Part shown: positions 6,780 to 16,220 of the stretch, piece after piece | How the letters are laid out: each line of letters begins with the position of its first letter | How positions within the stretch are numbered: the stretch's first letter is position 1 | Assembly (NCBI GenBank): GCA_021846845.1 | Contig: JAJZWB010000010.1 | Location: 1-44,820, forward strand | Origin: Actinomycetes bacterium | GTDB lineage: Bacteria > Actinomycetota > Thermoleophilia > Solirubrobacterales > Solirubrobacteraceae | Direction: 5' to 3' | DNA: 44,820 nt | Notes under the pieces: model-generated | The model's database searches: none | What the model was told of the DNA's origin: nothing | What the model saw: only the letters and a program-made list of their open reading frames with translations | Made by a program: the position numbers and the translations under genes

Positions 6780-8351
6780 ATGGCAGGACCCGCCGCCCAG
6801 CCCGACGTCGAGCACGTGGACGTGATCGTCGTCGGCGCCGGGCTGTCGGGGATCGGCACTGCCTGTCGTCTGCTTGAGCGCTGCCCCTGGGCCAGCTTCA
6901 CGATCCTTGAGGCGCGCGGGAGGATCGGCGGCACCTGGGACCTGTTCCGCTACCCGGGCGTGCGCTCGGACTCCGACATGTACACGCTCGGCTATCCGTT
7001 CGAGCCCTGGCGGGGCGCCGAGCCCCTCGGCCGGGGCGAGGAGATCCTCTCCTACCTGCGGCAGACGGCCGAGCGCCACGGCGTGACGGGCCGGATCCGG
7101 ACCGGGCATCGCGTCGTGCGCGCCTCATGGTCCAGCGATTCCGCGCTCTGGACGGTGGACGTGCGCGGGCCGGCCGGGTCTCTGGCGATGACCTGCAGGT
7201 TCCTGGTCGGCTGCACGGGCTACTACCGCTACGACCACGGGCACGAGCCCGCCCTCCCGGGGGTCGAGAGCTTCTCCGGGACCGTCGTGCATCCCCAGCG
7301 GTGGCCGGCCGACCTGGACTGGGGTGGCCGCCGGGTTGCCGTGATCGGATCCGGCGCGACCGCCGTGACGCTGGTGCCGGCGCTGGCCCGGAGCGCCGAG
7401 CACGTGACGATGGTGCAGCGCTCTCCGACGTGGGTGATGGCCGTGCCCGCGCGCGATCCGCTCGCCGGCCTGCTGCCCAGGTGGTTGCCCGGGCGCTCGG
7501 CTGACCGCCTGCTGCGGGTCAGGAGCATCGCCGTGATGGCGCTCCTGTTCCGGCTGAGCCGCCGCATGCCGCGTCTGGTCTCCCGGCTTCTGCGCCGCGA
7601 CGCGCGCCGCAGGCTGCCGGCAGGCTACCCGGTCGAGCTTCACTTCAACCCCGGCTACCAACCGTGGGACCAGCGCATGTGCTTCGTCCCCGACGGCGAC
7701 CTCTTCGACGCGATCTCCTCGGGCCGAGCGTCGGTCGTGACCGACACGGTGCGCCGCTTCACCGAGCGCGGCCTGCTCCTCGGCGGCGGCCGTGAGGTCG
7801 AGGCCGACGTGGTGGTCACGGCGACGGGGCTCGACCTGCTCGTGATGGGCGGCATCGAGCTGGCGGTGGACGGCGATCCCGTCTTTGCGCCGGAGCGCTT
7901 CGTCTACCGGGGGATGATGCTCTCGGGGGTGCCCAACCTGGCGATGGAGATCGGCTACACGAACGCCTCGTGGACGCTGAAGTCCGACCTGATCGCGCGG
8001 CACGTCTGCCGGCTGCTGAACCACATGCGCGCGCACGGGCACACGCACTGCGTGCCGACGATGTCCGAGGTGGACCCGGCCAGGCGACCGTTGATCGACC
8101 TGACGTCCGGCTACGTGCGCCGTTCGGCGCACGAGCTTCCCAGCCAGGGGGCTCGGCGCCCGTGGCTGACCCGCCAGAGCCCGCTCCTCGACGCGCTGGA
8201 CTTCCGATTCGGCAGGGTGGACGACGGCGTGATCCGCTTTCACCGCGCCGACCGCGCCGACCGCGCCGACCGCGCCGACCGCGCCGACCGCGCCGACCGC
8301 GCCGACCGCGCCGACCGCGCCGACCGCGCCGACCTGCCGGCGCGGCGCTAG
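6780..8351 (+). CDS. Flavin monooxygenase of the Baeyer-Villiger (EthA-like) type
   Basis: The product is 523 residues. A first Rossmann motif VVGAGLSGIG (GxGxxG at 19-24) binds FAD; GGTWDLFRYPGVRSDSDMYTL is characteristic of class B flavin monooxygenases. The Baeyer-Villiger fingerprint FxGxxxHxxxWP is exact as FSGTVVHPQRWP (~165-176), and a second Rossmann VIGSGATAVT (~188) binds NADPH. PWDQRMCFVPDGDLF is typical of the mycobacterial EthA branch. It inserts oxygen next to a ketone or oxidises sulfur; the substrate is unknown. The C-terminus carries ten Arg-Ala-Asp units encoded by a perfect DNA repeat, outside the enzyme fold. The gene converges with nuoN: the two stop codons share a CTAG tetranucleotide (8348-8351). 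Confidence 0.9.
   Translation: MAGPAAQPDVEHVDVIVVGAGLSGIGTACRLLERCPWASFTILEARGRIGGTWDLFRYPGVRSDSDMYTLGYPFEPWRGAEPLGRGEEILSYLRQTAERHGVTGRIRTGHRVVRASWSSDSALWTVDVRGPAGSLAMTCRFLVGCTGYYRYDHGHEPALPGVESFSGTVVHPQRWPADLDWGGRRVAVIGSGATAVTLVPALARSAEHVTMVQRSPTWVMAVPARDPLAGLLPRWLPGRSADRLLRVRSIAVMALLFRLSRRMPRLVSRLLRRDARRRLPAGYPVELHFNPGYQPWDQRMCFVPDGDLFDAISSGRASVVTDTVRRFTERGLLLGGGREVEADVVVTATGLDLLVMGGIELAVDGDPVFAPERFVYRGMMLSGVPNLAMEIGYTNASWTLKSDLIARHVCRLLNHMRAHGHTHCVPTMSEVDPARRPLIDLTSGYVRRSAHELPSQGARRPWLTRQSPLLDALDFRFGRVDDGVIRFHRADRADRADRADRADRADRADRADRADRADLPARR
8244..8333 (+). repeat. Ten perfect 9-bp tandem repeats (CGCGCCGAC) inside the monooxygenase 3' end
   Basis: Ten uninterrupted identical copies of CGCGCCGAC encode (RAD)10. 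Identity at every synonymous position shows recent expansion by slippage rather than protein-level selection. Nine-base units keep the frame whatever the copy number, so length variation among strains is expected. Confidence 0.95.
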
Positions 8352-9952
8352 AGCAGCCCGAACAGCGCCCGGCCGGCGTGCGCGGCCAGGTTGAACAGCG
8401 GCGTGGGGAAGACCCCGAAGCCGACGCACGCCGCTGCGAAGGCGGCGGCCACCAGGGTGACCTCGGTGAACCGTGGGCCGCTGCGCGCGCCGTCGAGCGC
8501 CGCATCCGCCTCCGGTGAGCCGCCCGCGATCGGCGCCAGCCCGCCGGGCCCGACGCCGGCGACCGCCGCGGAGGCCAGCCCCGCCCCTGGCGCCGGCACC
8601 TCGCTGCGCATCCAGATCGCCGCGGCGACCCGCAGGTAGTAGCCGAGCGAGATCATCGAGCCGATCACCAGCACGATCGCCAGCCACGTGTATCCGCCGT
8701 CGACGAGCGCCCGGATCAGCTGGAACTTGCCGATGAAGCCGACCGTGCCGGGGATCCCGGCGAGCGCCAGCATGGCGATCGTCATCGACCACGCCAGCCA
8801 GGGATCCCGGCGCCCGAGACCCGACAGGCCGGAGATCTCGTCGCCGTCGGCACGAGCCTGCTGCAGCGCCACGATCACGCTGAAGGCCGCGATGTTCATC
8901 ATCAGGTAGAAGGCGAGGTACAGCACGGTCGCGTTGACCCCGAGCCTGGTGGCGACCACGACGCCGGCCAGCATGTAGCCGGCCTGCGCGACGCCCGAGT
9001 AGCCGAGCATCCGCTTGATCTCCGTCTGCTGCAGCGCCCCGACGTTGCCGACGACGATCGTGATCGCGGCGATCGTCGCCAGCGCCGGAGCCCAGGTGGC
9101 GCTGGCGCCTGCCACCGCCACGTCGAAGAACCGCAGCATCACGCCGAGCGCGGCGGCCTTCGTCGCGGTGGCCATGAACGCGGTGACCGGGGTCGGGGCG
9201 CCCTCGTAGACATCTGGGGTCCACTGGTGGAACGGCGCCACCGACGCCTTGAAGGCGAACCCTACGAGCGCCAGCCCCAGGCCGGTCAGCAGCAGCGGGT
9301 CCCCGAGCAGACCGCCCGCCATGGCGTGGTGGCCGTGGCCGAGGATCGTCGCCGCGATCCCCTGGAACTGCGTGTAGCCGGTCGCGCCGTAGATCATCGC
9401 CAGGCCGTAGACCAGAGTCGCGGATCCGACCGAGCCGATCACGAGGTACTTCAGGCCCGACTCGAGCGATCCCTCACGTCTGAACTCCGCCGCGCACAGG
9501 ACGTAGAGCGGGATGGACAGCAGCTCGAAGCCGACGAACAGCGTGACCGTGCTCTGCGCCGACACGAGGATCGCCATCCCCAGCACGCTGAACAGCAGCA
9601 GCGAGTGGTACTCGCCGTGGCCGGCCGCCCGGGGCGCGACCTCCCGCAGCGAGATCAGGACCGCTGCGATCGCCGCCGCCGCGAAGACCAGGTCCAGCAC
9701 CAGCGCCAGCCCGTCGACCGCGAGCGCGCCGGAGAGGATCGAAGCGGGGTGGTTCAGGCGCGTGGCCTCGTCGACGATCGCGGCCGCCAGCGTCGCAAGC
9801 GTGAGCACCGGCACGACCCGCTCGCGGATGAGGCTCCCGAGCAGCCCGACGAGCAGCACCAGCAGCGCGCCGCCGGCGAGGATCATGAACGGCATCAGCG
9901 ACGCGTAGTCGATGTAGGGCCCGTGGAGGGCGGCGAGCGCGGCGATCCTCAT
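8348..9952 (-). CDS. nuoN: NADH-quinone oxidoreductase subunit N
   Basis: The product is 534 residues, a 14-helix antiporter-like membrane subunit of complex I that takes part in proton translocation. The TM5 glutamate is kept (LFVGFELLSIPLYV), and the lysine region FKASVAPFHQWTPDVYEGAPTPVTAF is typical of NuoN. It is the last gene of the nuoA-N operon. The start is ATG 9952, overlapped by the TGA of a 15-codon mini-ORF that begins at the nuoM stop; a GGGAG about ten bases upstream may assist. The stop overlaps that of the convergent monooxygenase gene, leaving no room for a terminator before the neighbour's coding region. Confidence 0.95.
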   Translation of the reverse strand: MRIAALAALHGPYIDYASLMPFMILAGGALLVLLVGLLGSLIRERVVPVLTLATLAAAIVDEATRLNHPASILSGALAVDGLALVLDLVFAAAAIAAVLISLREVAPRAAGHGEYHSLLLFSVLGMAILVSAQSTVTLFVGFELLSIPLYVLCAAEFRREGSLESGLKYLVIGSVGSATLVYGLAMIYGATGYTQFQGIAATILGHGHHAMAGGLLGDPLLLTGLGLALVGFAFKASVAPFHQWTPDVYEGAPTPVTAFMATATKAAALGVMLRFFDVAVAGASATWAPALATIAAITIVVGNVGALQQTEIKRMLGYSGVAQAGYMLAGVVVATRLGVNATVLYLAFYLMMNIAAFSVIVALQQARADGDEISGLSGLGRRDPWLAWSMTIAMLALAGIPGTVGFIGKFQLIRALVDGGYTWLAIVLVIGSMISLGYYLRVAAAIWMRSEVPAPGAGLASAAVAGVGPGGLAPIAGGSPEADAALDGARSGPRFTEVTLVAAAFAAACVGFGVFPTPLFNLAAHAGRALFGLL

Positions 9953-9996
9953 CGGACGGCGCTCCCGGATGCGAGCTTGAGCGCGACGAGCATCAT
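9949..9996 (-). other. Candidate coupling mini-ORF bridging nuoM and nuoN (15 codons)
   Basis: ATG 9996 overlaps the nuoM TGA as ATGA; the frame reads MMLVALKLASGSAVR and ends in a TGA that overlaps the nuoN ATG, again as ATGA. It fills the whole gap. Coding status and the relay role are inference from geometry. Confidence 0.45.
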
Positions 9997-11564
9997 GGGG
10001 TGTTGCTCCCGGAGTTGGTCCCGCCGATCGCCGCCTGCGGGGCGCTCGCGGTCAGCGGGGGGTTTGAGGTCGGGCCGCGCTGCGCGTACACGCTCTGCGA
10101 GTGAAGCCTGACCGCGCCGATCTCGGCGGTGACCGTCGCATCGGAGCGCTGCAGCCCGAACTGGGGGTAGAACGCGAGCACCAGGATCACGACGGCCACG
10201 CCGGCGAGCGGCAGCAGCTCGCCCGGACGGATCTCGAACGAGCTCACGCTCGGGCCGACGCGGTTGTGCATCGAGCGGATGTAGAGGCGCAGCGCGTATG
10301 CGGCCGCGCCGACCACGCCGACCGAGGCGACCATGGCGATCGCCAGCTTGGAGTTGAACACCCCTAGCAGGATCATGAACTCGCCGATGAAGTTCGACGA
10401 GCCGGGCATCGCCAGGGTCGCGAGCGTGACGATCAGGAACAGCGTCGCCAGAACCGGCGCGCGGAAGGCGATCCCTCCCATGTCGGCGAGCTTCTCGGAG
10501 CCGCCCGCTCGCGCCGCGAGCGCCGCGATGATGAAGAACAGCGGTGCGGTCACGAGCGCGTGGTTGACCATCTGCAGGAGCGCGCCCTGAGCGCCCTGAG
10601 TGCGCAGCGAGAAGATCCCGAGCACGATGAAGCCGAGCTGGGCGACGCTTGAGTAGGCGACCACCATCCGCGCGTCGGGGGTGGTCATCGCGACCACGGT
10701 CCCCCAGAGGATCGAGACCAGGGCGATGATCAGCATCAGCGTCTGGAAGTGAACGGTCGCATACGGGAACAGCGGCAGCACGACGCGCAGGAAGCCGTAC
10801 GCGGCGACCTTCGAGAGGATCGCCGAGAAGACCGCGATCGCCGGGATCGGCATCGCCTTGTAGCCGTCGGGGAGCCAGCCGTGGAACGGCACGAGCGGCA
10901 TCTTGACCAGGAACGCGACCGCGAAGCAGAGGAAGATCCACACCTGCGAGCTGTGCGACAGGGGCAGCGCGTGCAGCGCGCTGAGCACGAAGGTCAGGTG
11001 CGTGTGGTGCTGGCCGGAGGCGAGCACGCCGGTCGCGACGGCTCCGACCAGCATGAACAGCGACCCGACCAGCGTGTAGATCACGAGCTTGGTGGTCGCC
11101 CGAACCCGCTGCTCGCCGCCCCACATGCCGGTCAGGAAGTAGAACGGGATCAGCATCAGGTCGAAGAACGCGACGAACAGGGCGAGGTCCTGGGCGCAGA
11201 AGGCGCCCAGCACCGCGCTCTCTGCCAGGCCGAGGTGCAGGTAGAAGGTCCGCGGTCGCTCCCACTGCCGGAACGCGGACCACACGGTCGCGGCGAGGAA
11301 GATCACCGTCGTGAGCACCACCAGAGCCACGTTGAGGCCGTCGAGACCCAGCTTGTAGTGGATTCCGAGCGAGGCGATCCAGACGTCGTCGGTGACGAAC
11401 TGCAGGCCCGCGACCCCGCTCGAGAAGCGTGCCAGGAAGGAGATCGCGATCGCCAGCGCGACCGCGCTCCACACGACCGCGGCGCGGCCGGCGAGGCGGC
11501 CGGGCAGCAGCGCGGACGCGAGCGCGAGCGCGAGCGGGACCCAGATCAGGATCGAGAGCGTCAT
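9993..11564 (-). CDS. nuoM: NADH-quinone oxidoreductase subunit M
   Basis: The product is 523 residues, an antiporter-like proton-channel subunit in the membrane arm. The TM7 region (FLVKMPLVPFHGWLPDGYKAMP) keeps the essential lysine. In TM5 the acidic residue that is Glu in most NuoM proteins is Asp (AFFDLMLIPFYFLTGMWGG), a conservative change. HALVTAPLFFIIAAL corresponds to the conserved His-containing helix. The start is ATG 11564, overlapped by the stop of the mini-ORF that starts in the nuoL stop; no clear Shine-Dalgarno precedes it, so coupling is likely to matter for its translation. Confidence 0.95.
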   Translation of the reverse strand: MTLSILIWVPLALALASALLPGRLAGRAAVVWSAVALAIAISFLARFSSGVAGLQFVTDDVWIASLGIHYKLGLDGLNVALVVLTTVIFLAATVWSAFRQWERPRTFYLHLGLAESAVLGAFCAQDLALFVAFFDLMLIPFYFLTGMWGGEQRVRATTKLVIYTLVGSLFMLVGAVATGVLASGQHHTHLTFVLSALHALPLSHSSQVWIFLCFAVAFLVKMPLVPFHGWLPDGYKAMPIPAIAVFSAILSKVAAYGFLRVVLPLFPYATVHFQTLMLIIALVSILWGTVVAMTTPDARMVVAYSSVAQLGFIVLGIFSLRTQGAQGALLQMVNHALVTAPLFFIIAALAARAGGSEKLADMGGIAFRAPVLATLFLIVTLATLAMPGSSNFIGEFMILLGVFNSKLAIAMVASVGVVGAAAYALRLYIRSMHNRVGPSVSSFEIRPGELLPLAGVAVVILVLAFYPQFGLQRSDATVTAEIGAVRLHSQSVYAQRGPTSNPPLTASAPQAAIGGTNSGSNTP

Positions 11565-11604
11565 GCGCGGGCCACCGGGTGTTCGAGGGTTGGGACCGCC
11601 GGGC

Positions 11605-11608
<4 letters not shown>
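11561..11608 (-). other. Candidate coupling mini-ORF bridging nuoL and nuoM (15 codons)
   Basis: ATG 11608 overlaps the nuoL TGA (ATGA); it reads MSPAVPTLEHPVARA and its TGA overlaps the nuoM ATG (ATGA). Its length, 48 nt, equals that of the nuoM-nuoN mini-ORF, but the sequences are unrelated. Confidence 0.45.
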
Positions 11609-13613
<2,005 letters not shown>

Positions 13614-13617
<4 letters not shown>

Positions 13618-13655
13618 GAGCGAGCCCCCGTTCCGGATCGCGGTGCCGGCCTCAT
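13614..13655 (-). other. Candidate coupling mini-ORF bridging nuoK and nuoL (13 codons)
   Basis: ATG 13655 overlaps the nuoK TGA (ATGA); it reads MRPAPRSGTGARS and its TGA overlaps the nuoL GTG (GTGA). Confidence 0.42.
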
Positions 13656-13951
13656 CCGCGCAACTCGTTGAGCTCGTCGACGTCGATGGCCAGCCGGCGT
13701 CGGTAGATCGCGACGATCAGGCCGAGCCCGACCGTGACCTCGCAGGCGGCGATCACCATCACGATCAGGGCGAAGACCTGACCGTCGGAACCACCCCACA
13801 TGCGGCTGAAGGCGACCAGCGCCAGGTTGGCGGCGTTGAGCATCAGCTCAAGGCAGAGGAGGATCACCAGCGGGTTGGGGCGCACCAGGACGCCGACCGC
13901 GCCGATGCAGAAGATGATCGCCGAGACGACCAGGTACCAGCCGATGGCCAT
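13652..13951 (-). CDS. nuoK: NADH-quinone oxidoreductase subunit K
   Basis: The product is 99 residues, three membrane helices, homologous to MrpC. Both membrane glutamates essential for proton transfer are present (LCLELMLNAANL and ACEVTVGLGL). The start ATG shares its G... one base with the nuoJ stop (TGATG), so translation is coupled. The usual family length is about 100 residues. Confidence 0.95.
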   Translation of the reverse strand: MAIGWYLVVSAIIFCIGAVGVLVRPNPLVILLCLELMLNAANLALVAFSRMWGGSDGQVFALIVMVIAACEVTVGLGLIVAIYRRRLAIDVDELNELRG

Positions 13952-14589
13952 CAGCGACCCGCCTCCCCGTCCCCGTGGGCCACCAGCCCCGCGACCTCGG
14001 CCATCGTGCCGGTGTAGGCCGGCCGCGCCGGGCGCAGCCGCGCATCGAGGCTCTCGTCGGGCTCGAGGCCGCGGCGCCGGCGTGCGAGCACGACCGCGCC
14101 GATCGCCGCCACCAGCAGCAGCAGCGAGGCGACCTCGAACGGGAACAGGTACGTGGTGAGGAACTCGGTTCCGATCTGCTTCGGGGTGCCGAAGCCCAGC
14201 ACGTAGGGCGCGCCCTTGCCGGATATCCCCTTCAGCGCGGTCCCGAGCAGGGCGATGCAGAGCTCGACCGCGACCGCCACGCCGAACAGCGGCCCGAGCA
14301 CGCGCAGCGCGCCGGGGCGGTCGGCGCCGCCGGTGAAGTGGGTCACGGACTCGTCGGCACCGCCCACGTAGGCGACCACGAACACGTACAGAACCATCAC
14401 CGCGCCGGCGTACACGACCACCTGGGCCGCGGCGACGAACTCGGCGCGCAGCAGCAGGAACAGCGCGGCCAGCGCGACCAGGTGGCAGACGAGCGAGAGC
14501 ACGTTGTAGAACGGGTTGCGCAGCATCACCACGCCGAACGCGCCCGCGATCGCGACGATCGCTGCGATGAAGAACAGGACCGCGCTCAT
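13951..14589 (-). CDS. nuoJ: NADH-quinone oxidoreductase subunit J
   Basis: The product is 212 residues with five hydrophobic segments. The N-terminal MLRNPFYNVLSLVCHLVALAALF and QVVVYAGAVMVLYVFVV are the typical NuoJ signatures. The C-terminal tail is hydrophilic and Arg-rich (ARRRRGLEPDES). The start ATG 14589 is overlapped by the stop of a 17-codon mini-ORF from nuoI; GGAGG lies eight bases upstream within that mini-ORF. Confidence 0.94.
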   Translation of the reverse strand: MSAVLFFIAAIVAIAGAFGVVMLRNPFYNVLSLVCHLVALAALFLLLRAEFVAAAQVVVYAGAVMVLYVFVVAYVGGADESVTHFTGGADRPGALRVLGPLFGVAVAVELCIALLGTALKGISGKGAPYVLGFGTPKQIGTEFLTTYLFPFEVASLLLLVAAIGAVVLARRRRGLEPDESLDARLRPARPAYTGTMAEVAGLVAHGDGEAGR

Positions 14590-14639
14590 CGCCGGCGCCT
14601 CCGCGGCTGCGCTCCGCTCGCCCGCTCCGGGACGGTCAT
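14586..14639 (-). other. Candidate coupling mini-ORF bridging nuoI and nuoJ (17 codons)
   Basis: ATG 14639 overlaps the nuoI TGA (ATGA); it reads MTVPERASGAQPRRRRR and its TGA overlaps the nuoJ ATG (ATGA). The GGAGG inside it can serve as the nuoJ ribosome-binding site. The run of five Arg codons (CGG AGG CGC CGG CGA) includes rare-type AGG and CGA and could slow ribosomes; that last point is speculation. Confidence 0.45.
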
Positions 14640-15184
14640 TCGCCCTCCCGTCGCAGCGGCGTGCGCTCGATCGGCTCCGCCAGGAGCATCTCCTTGGTGA
14701 AGATCAGGTCCGAGCGCGTGTAGTCGGACATCTCGTAGTCGTGGCCCATGGTGATCGCGTCGAACGGGCACGCGATCTCGCAGTAGCCGCAGAAGATGCA
14801 GCGGCTGAGGTTGATCTCGTACACGGCGGCGTAGCGCTCGCCCGCCGAGACCCGGTTATCCGGGGTGTTCTCGGCGGCGACGACGCGGATGCAGTCGGCC
14901 GGGCAGGCGGCGGCGCACAGCGAGCAGCCGACGCACTTCTCGAGCCCGGGGTTGGCGGGATCGGATGTCTCGAAGCGGTGCAGCTTGTGACGACCGCGGA
15001 AGCGCGGGTAGACCGGTGTCTTCTCCTCCGGGTACTGGATCGTGATCGGGCCCTCGACGACCCTCATGAAGGTCGTCTTGAGGCCGCGCAGCGTCTCGCC
15101 GAACACCCGGTAGGCGCCGCGCACCGCGCCGGGGGCCGGCGCGCGGATCACCTTGACGACGCTGCCTGGGTCGTACGGGCTCAT
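14636..15184 (-). CDS. nuoI: NADH-quinone oxidoreductase subunit I
   Basis: The product is 182 residues from ATG 15184, a ferredoxin-like subunit carrying the two 4Fe-4S clusters N6a and N6b. The ligand sets are CVGCSLCAAACPADC and CIFCGYCEIACPFDA. It passes electrons from NuoG towards NuoB in the peripheral arm. The ORF-track start at 15217 would add 11 residues and overlap nuoH by 17 bases; I prefer MSPYDPGS at 15184, overlapped by the stop of the short mini-ORF after nuoH and preceded by AGGAAAGG. Confidence 0.94.
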   Translation of the reverse strand: MSPYDPGSVVKVIRAPAPGAVRGAYRVFGETLRGLKTTFMRVVEGPITIQYPEEKTPVYPRFRGRHKLHRFETSDPANPGLEKCVGCSLCAAACPADCIRVVAAENTPDNRVSAGERYAAVYEINLSRCIFCGYCEIACPFDAITMGHDYEMSDYTRSDLIFTKEMLLAEPIERTPLRREGE

Positions 15185-15204
15185 CGTCGGCCGCCTTTCC
15201 TCAT
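15181..15204 (-). other. Candidate coupling mini-ORF bridging nuoH and nuoI (7 codons)
   Basis: ATG 15204 overlaps the nuoH TGA (ATGA); it reads MRKGGRR and its TGA overlaps the nuoI ATG (ATGA). It contains the purine-rich AGGAAAGG that can also act as the nuoI Shine-Dalgarno. Confidence 0.4.
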
Positions 15205-16220
15205 GCCGCCACGACAATCGCCGTCACGAGCAGGTTCAACGTCGCCAGCGGCAGCAGGATCTTCCATCCGAAGGACATCAGCTGGTCGTAGCGCAGCCTC
15301 GGGAGCGTCGCCCGCACCCAGATGAAGAGCGTGATCACGATCAGCATCTTGGCTAGGACCACGAACGGGTCCACCCAGCCGGGCGGGTGGATCCCGAACG
15401 GCAGCAGCCAGCCGCCGAGGAACAGCGTCACCGCGATACCCGAGACGACGATCATGTTCGTGTACTCGGCGAACAGATATGCGACGAACGCCGTGCCCCC
15501 GTACTCGGTGAAGTAGCCGCCGACCAGCTCGGCGTCTGCCTCGACGAGGTCGAACGGGGCCCTGTTGGTCTCCGCGAACGACGCGGTCATGAAGATCAGG
15601 AAGCCGACGATCTGCGGGATGAAGTACCACATGCCGGCCTGCGCGCGGACGATCCCGGTCAGCGACAGGGTGCCCGCCGTGATCAGCACGCCGACCAGCG
15701 CCAGCCCCTGCGAGACCTCATATGAGATCAGCTGCGCGGCGCCGCGCATAGCGCCGAGGAACGAGTACTTGGATCCCGATGCCCAGCCGCCGAGCATGAT
15801 CCCGTAGAACGAGATCCCGCCGAGCGCGAACACGTACAGCGGTCCGATCGAGACGTCGATCCCGTACAGGCCGACCGGCTGGCCGAAGATCTTCTGCACG
15901 TTGCCGAACGGCACCAGCGCGAGCGCCGAGACCGCGGTGACGATCGCGATCATCGGCGCGATCCGGAACAGCGACTCGACCGCGGTCGCGGGGCGGAACG
16001 GCTCCTTGAGCGCGAACTTGACGATCTCGGCCATCGGCTGCAGCAGCCCGTAGGGACCGACTCGGTTGGGCCCGTAGCGGCCCTGGAAGCGCCCGAGCAG
16101 CTTGCGCTCGTAGATGATCAGGATCGGCAGGACGGCGAAGATGACGCCGAAGATGACGAGCGCCTTGACGATCTGCACCCACCAGGGCTCGAAGAAGTAG
16201 ACCAGGCCGAAGGCCCTCAT
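15201..16220 (-). CDS. nuoH: NADH-quinone oxidoreductase subunit H
   Basis: The product is 339 residues with about eight membrane helices, the subunit that forms the quinone chamber with NuoB and NuoD. Signatures include YERKLLGRFQGRYGPNRVGPYGLLQPMAE, KEPFRPA and ASFAETNRAPFDLVEADAELVGGY, all typical. The start is ATG 16220, overlapping the nuoG stop as ATGA; the longer ORF up to 16964 is antisense-like noise over nuoG. Confidence 0.96.
   Translation of the reverse strand: MRAFGLVYFFEPWWVQIVKALVIFGVIFAVLPILIIYERKLLGRFQGRYGPNRVGPYGLLQPMAEIVKFALKEPFRPATAVESLFRIAPMIAIVTAVSALALVPFGNVQKIFGQPVGLYGIDVSIGPLYVFALGGISFYGIMLGGWASGSKYSFLGAMRGAAQLISYEVSQGLALVGVLITAGTLSLTGIVRAQAGMWYFIPQIVGFLIFMTASFAETNRAPFDLVEADAELVGGYFTEYGGTAFVAYLFAEYTNMIVVSGIAVTLFLGGWLLPFGIHPPGWVDPFVVLAKMLIVITLFIWVRATLPRLRYDQLMSFGWKILLPLATLNLLVTAIVVAA

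Noticed and set aside
6687-7109. N-terminal extension of the thyX homologue in the ORF track
   Set aside because: It is antisense to the monooxygenase coding region, has no ThyX similarity, and the internal GTG has a promoter box at the right distance.
8244-8333. Possible CRISPR-like array
   Set aside because: Units are nine bases, contiguous and in frame inside a gene; there are no spacers.
7125-9224. 699-residue minus-strand ORF over the monooxygenase and nuoN
   Set aside because: It is out of frame with nuoN and antisense to the monooxygenase; the run of Val-Gly-Ala comes from the 9-bp repeat read backwards.
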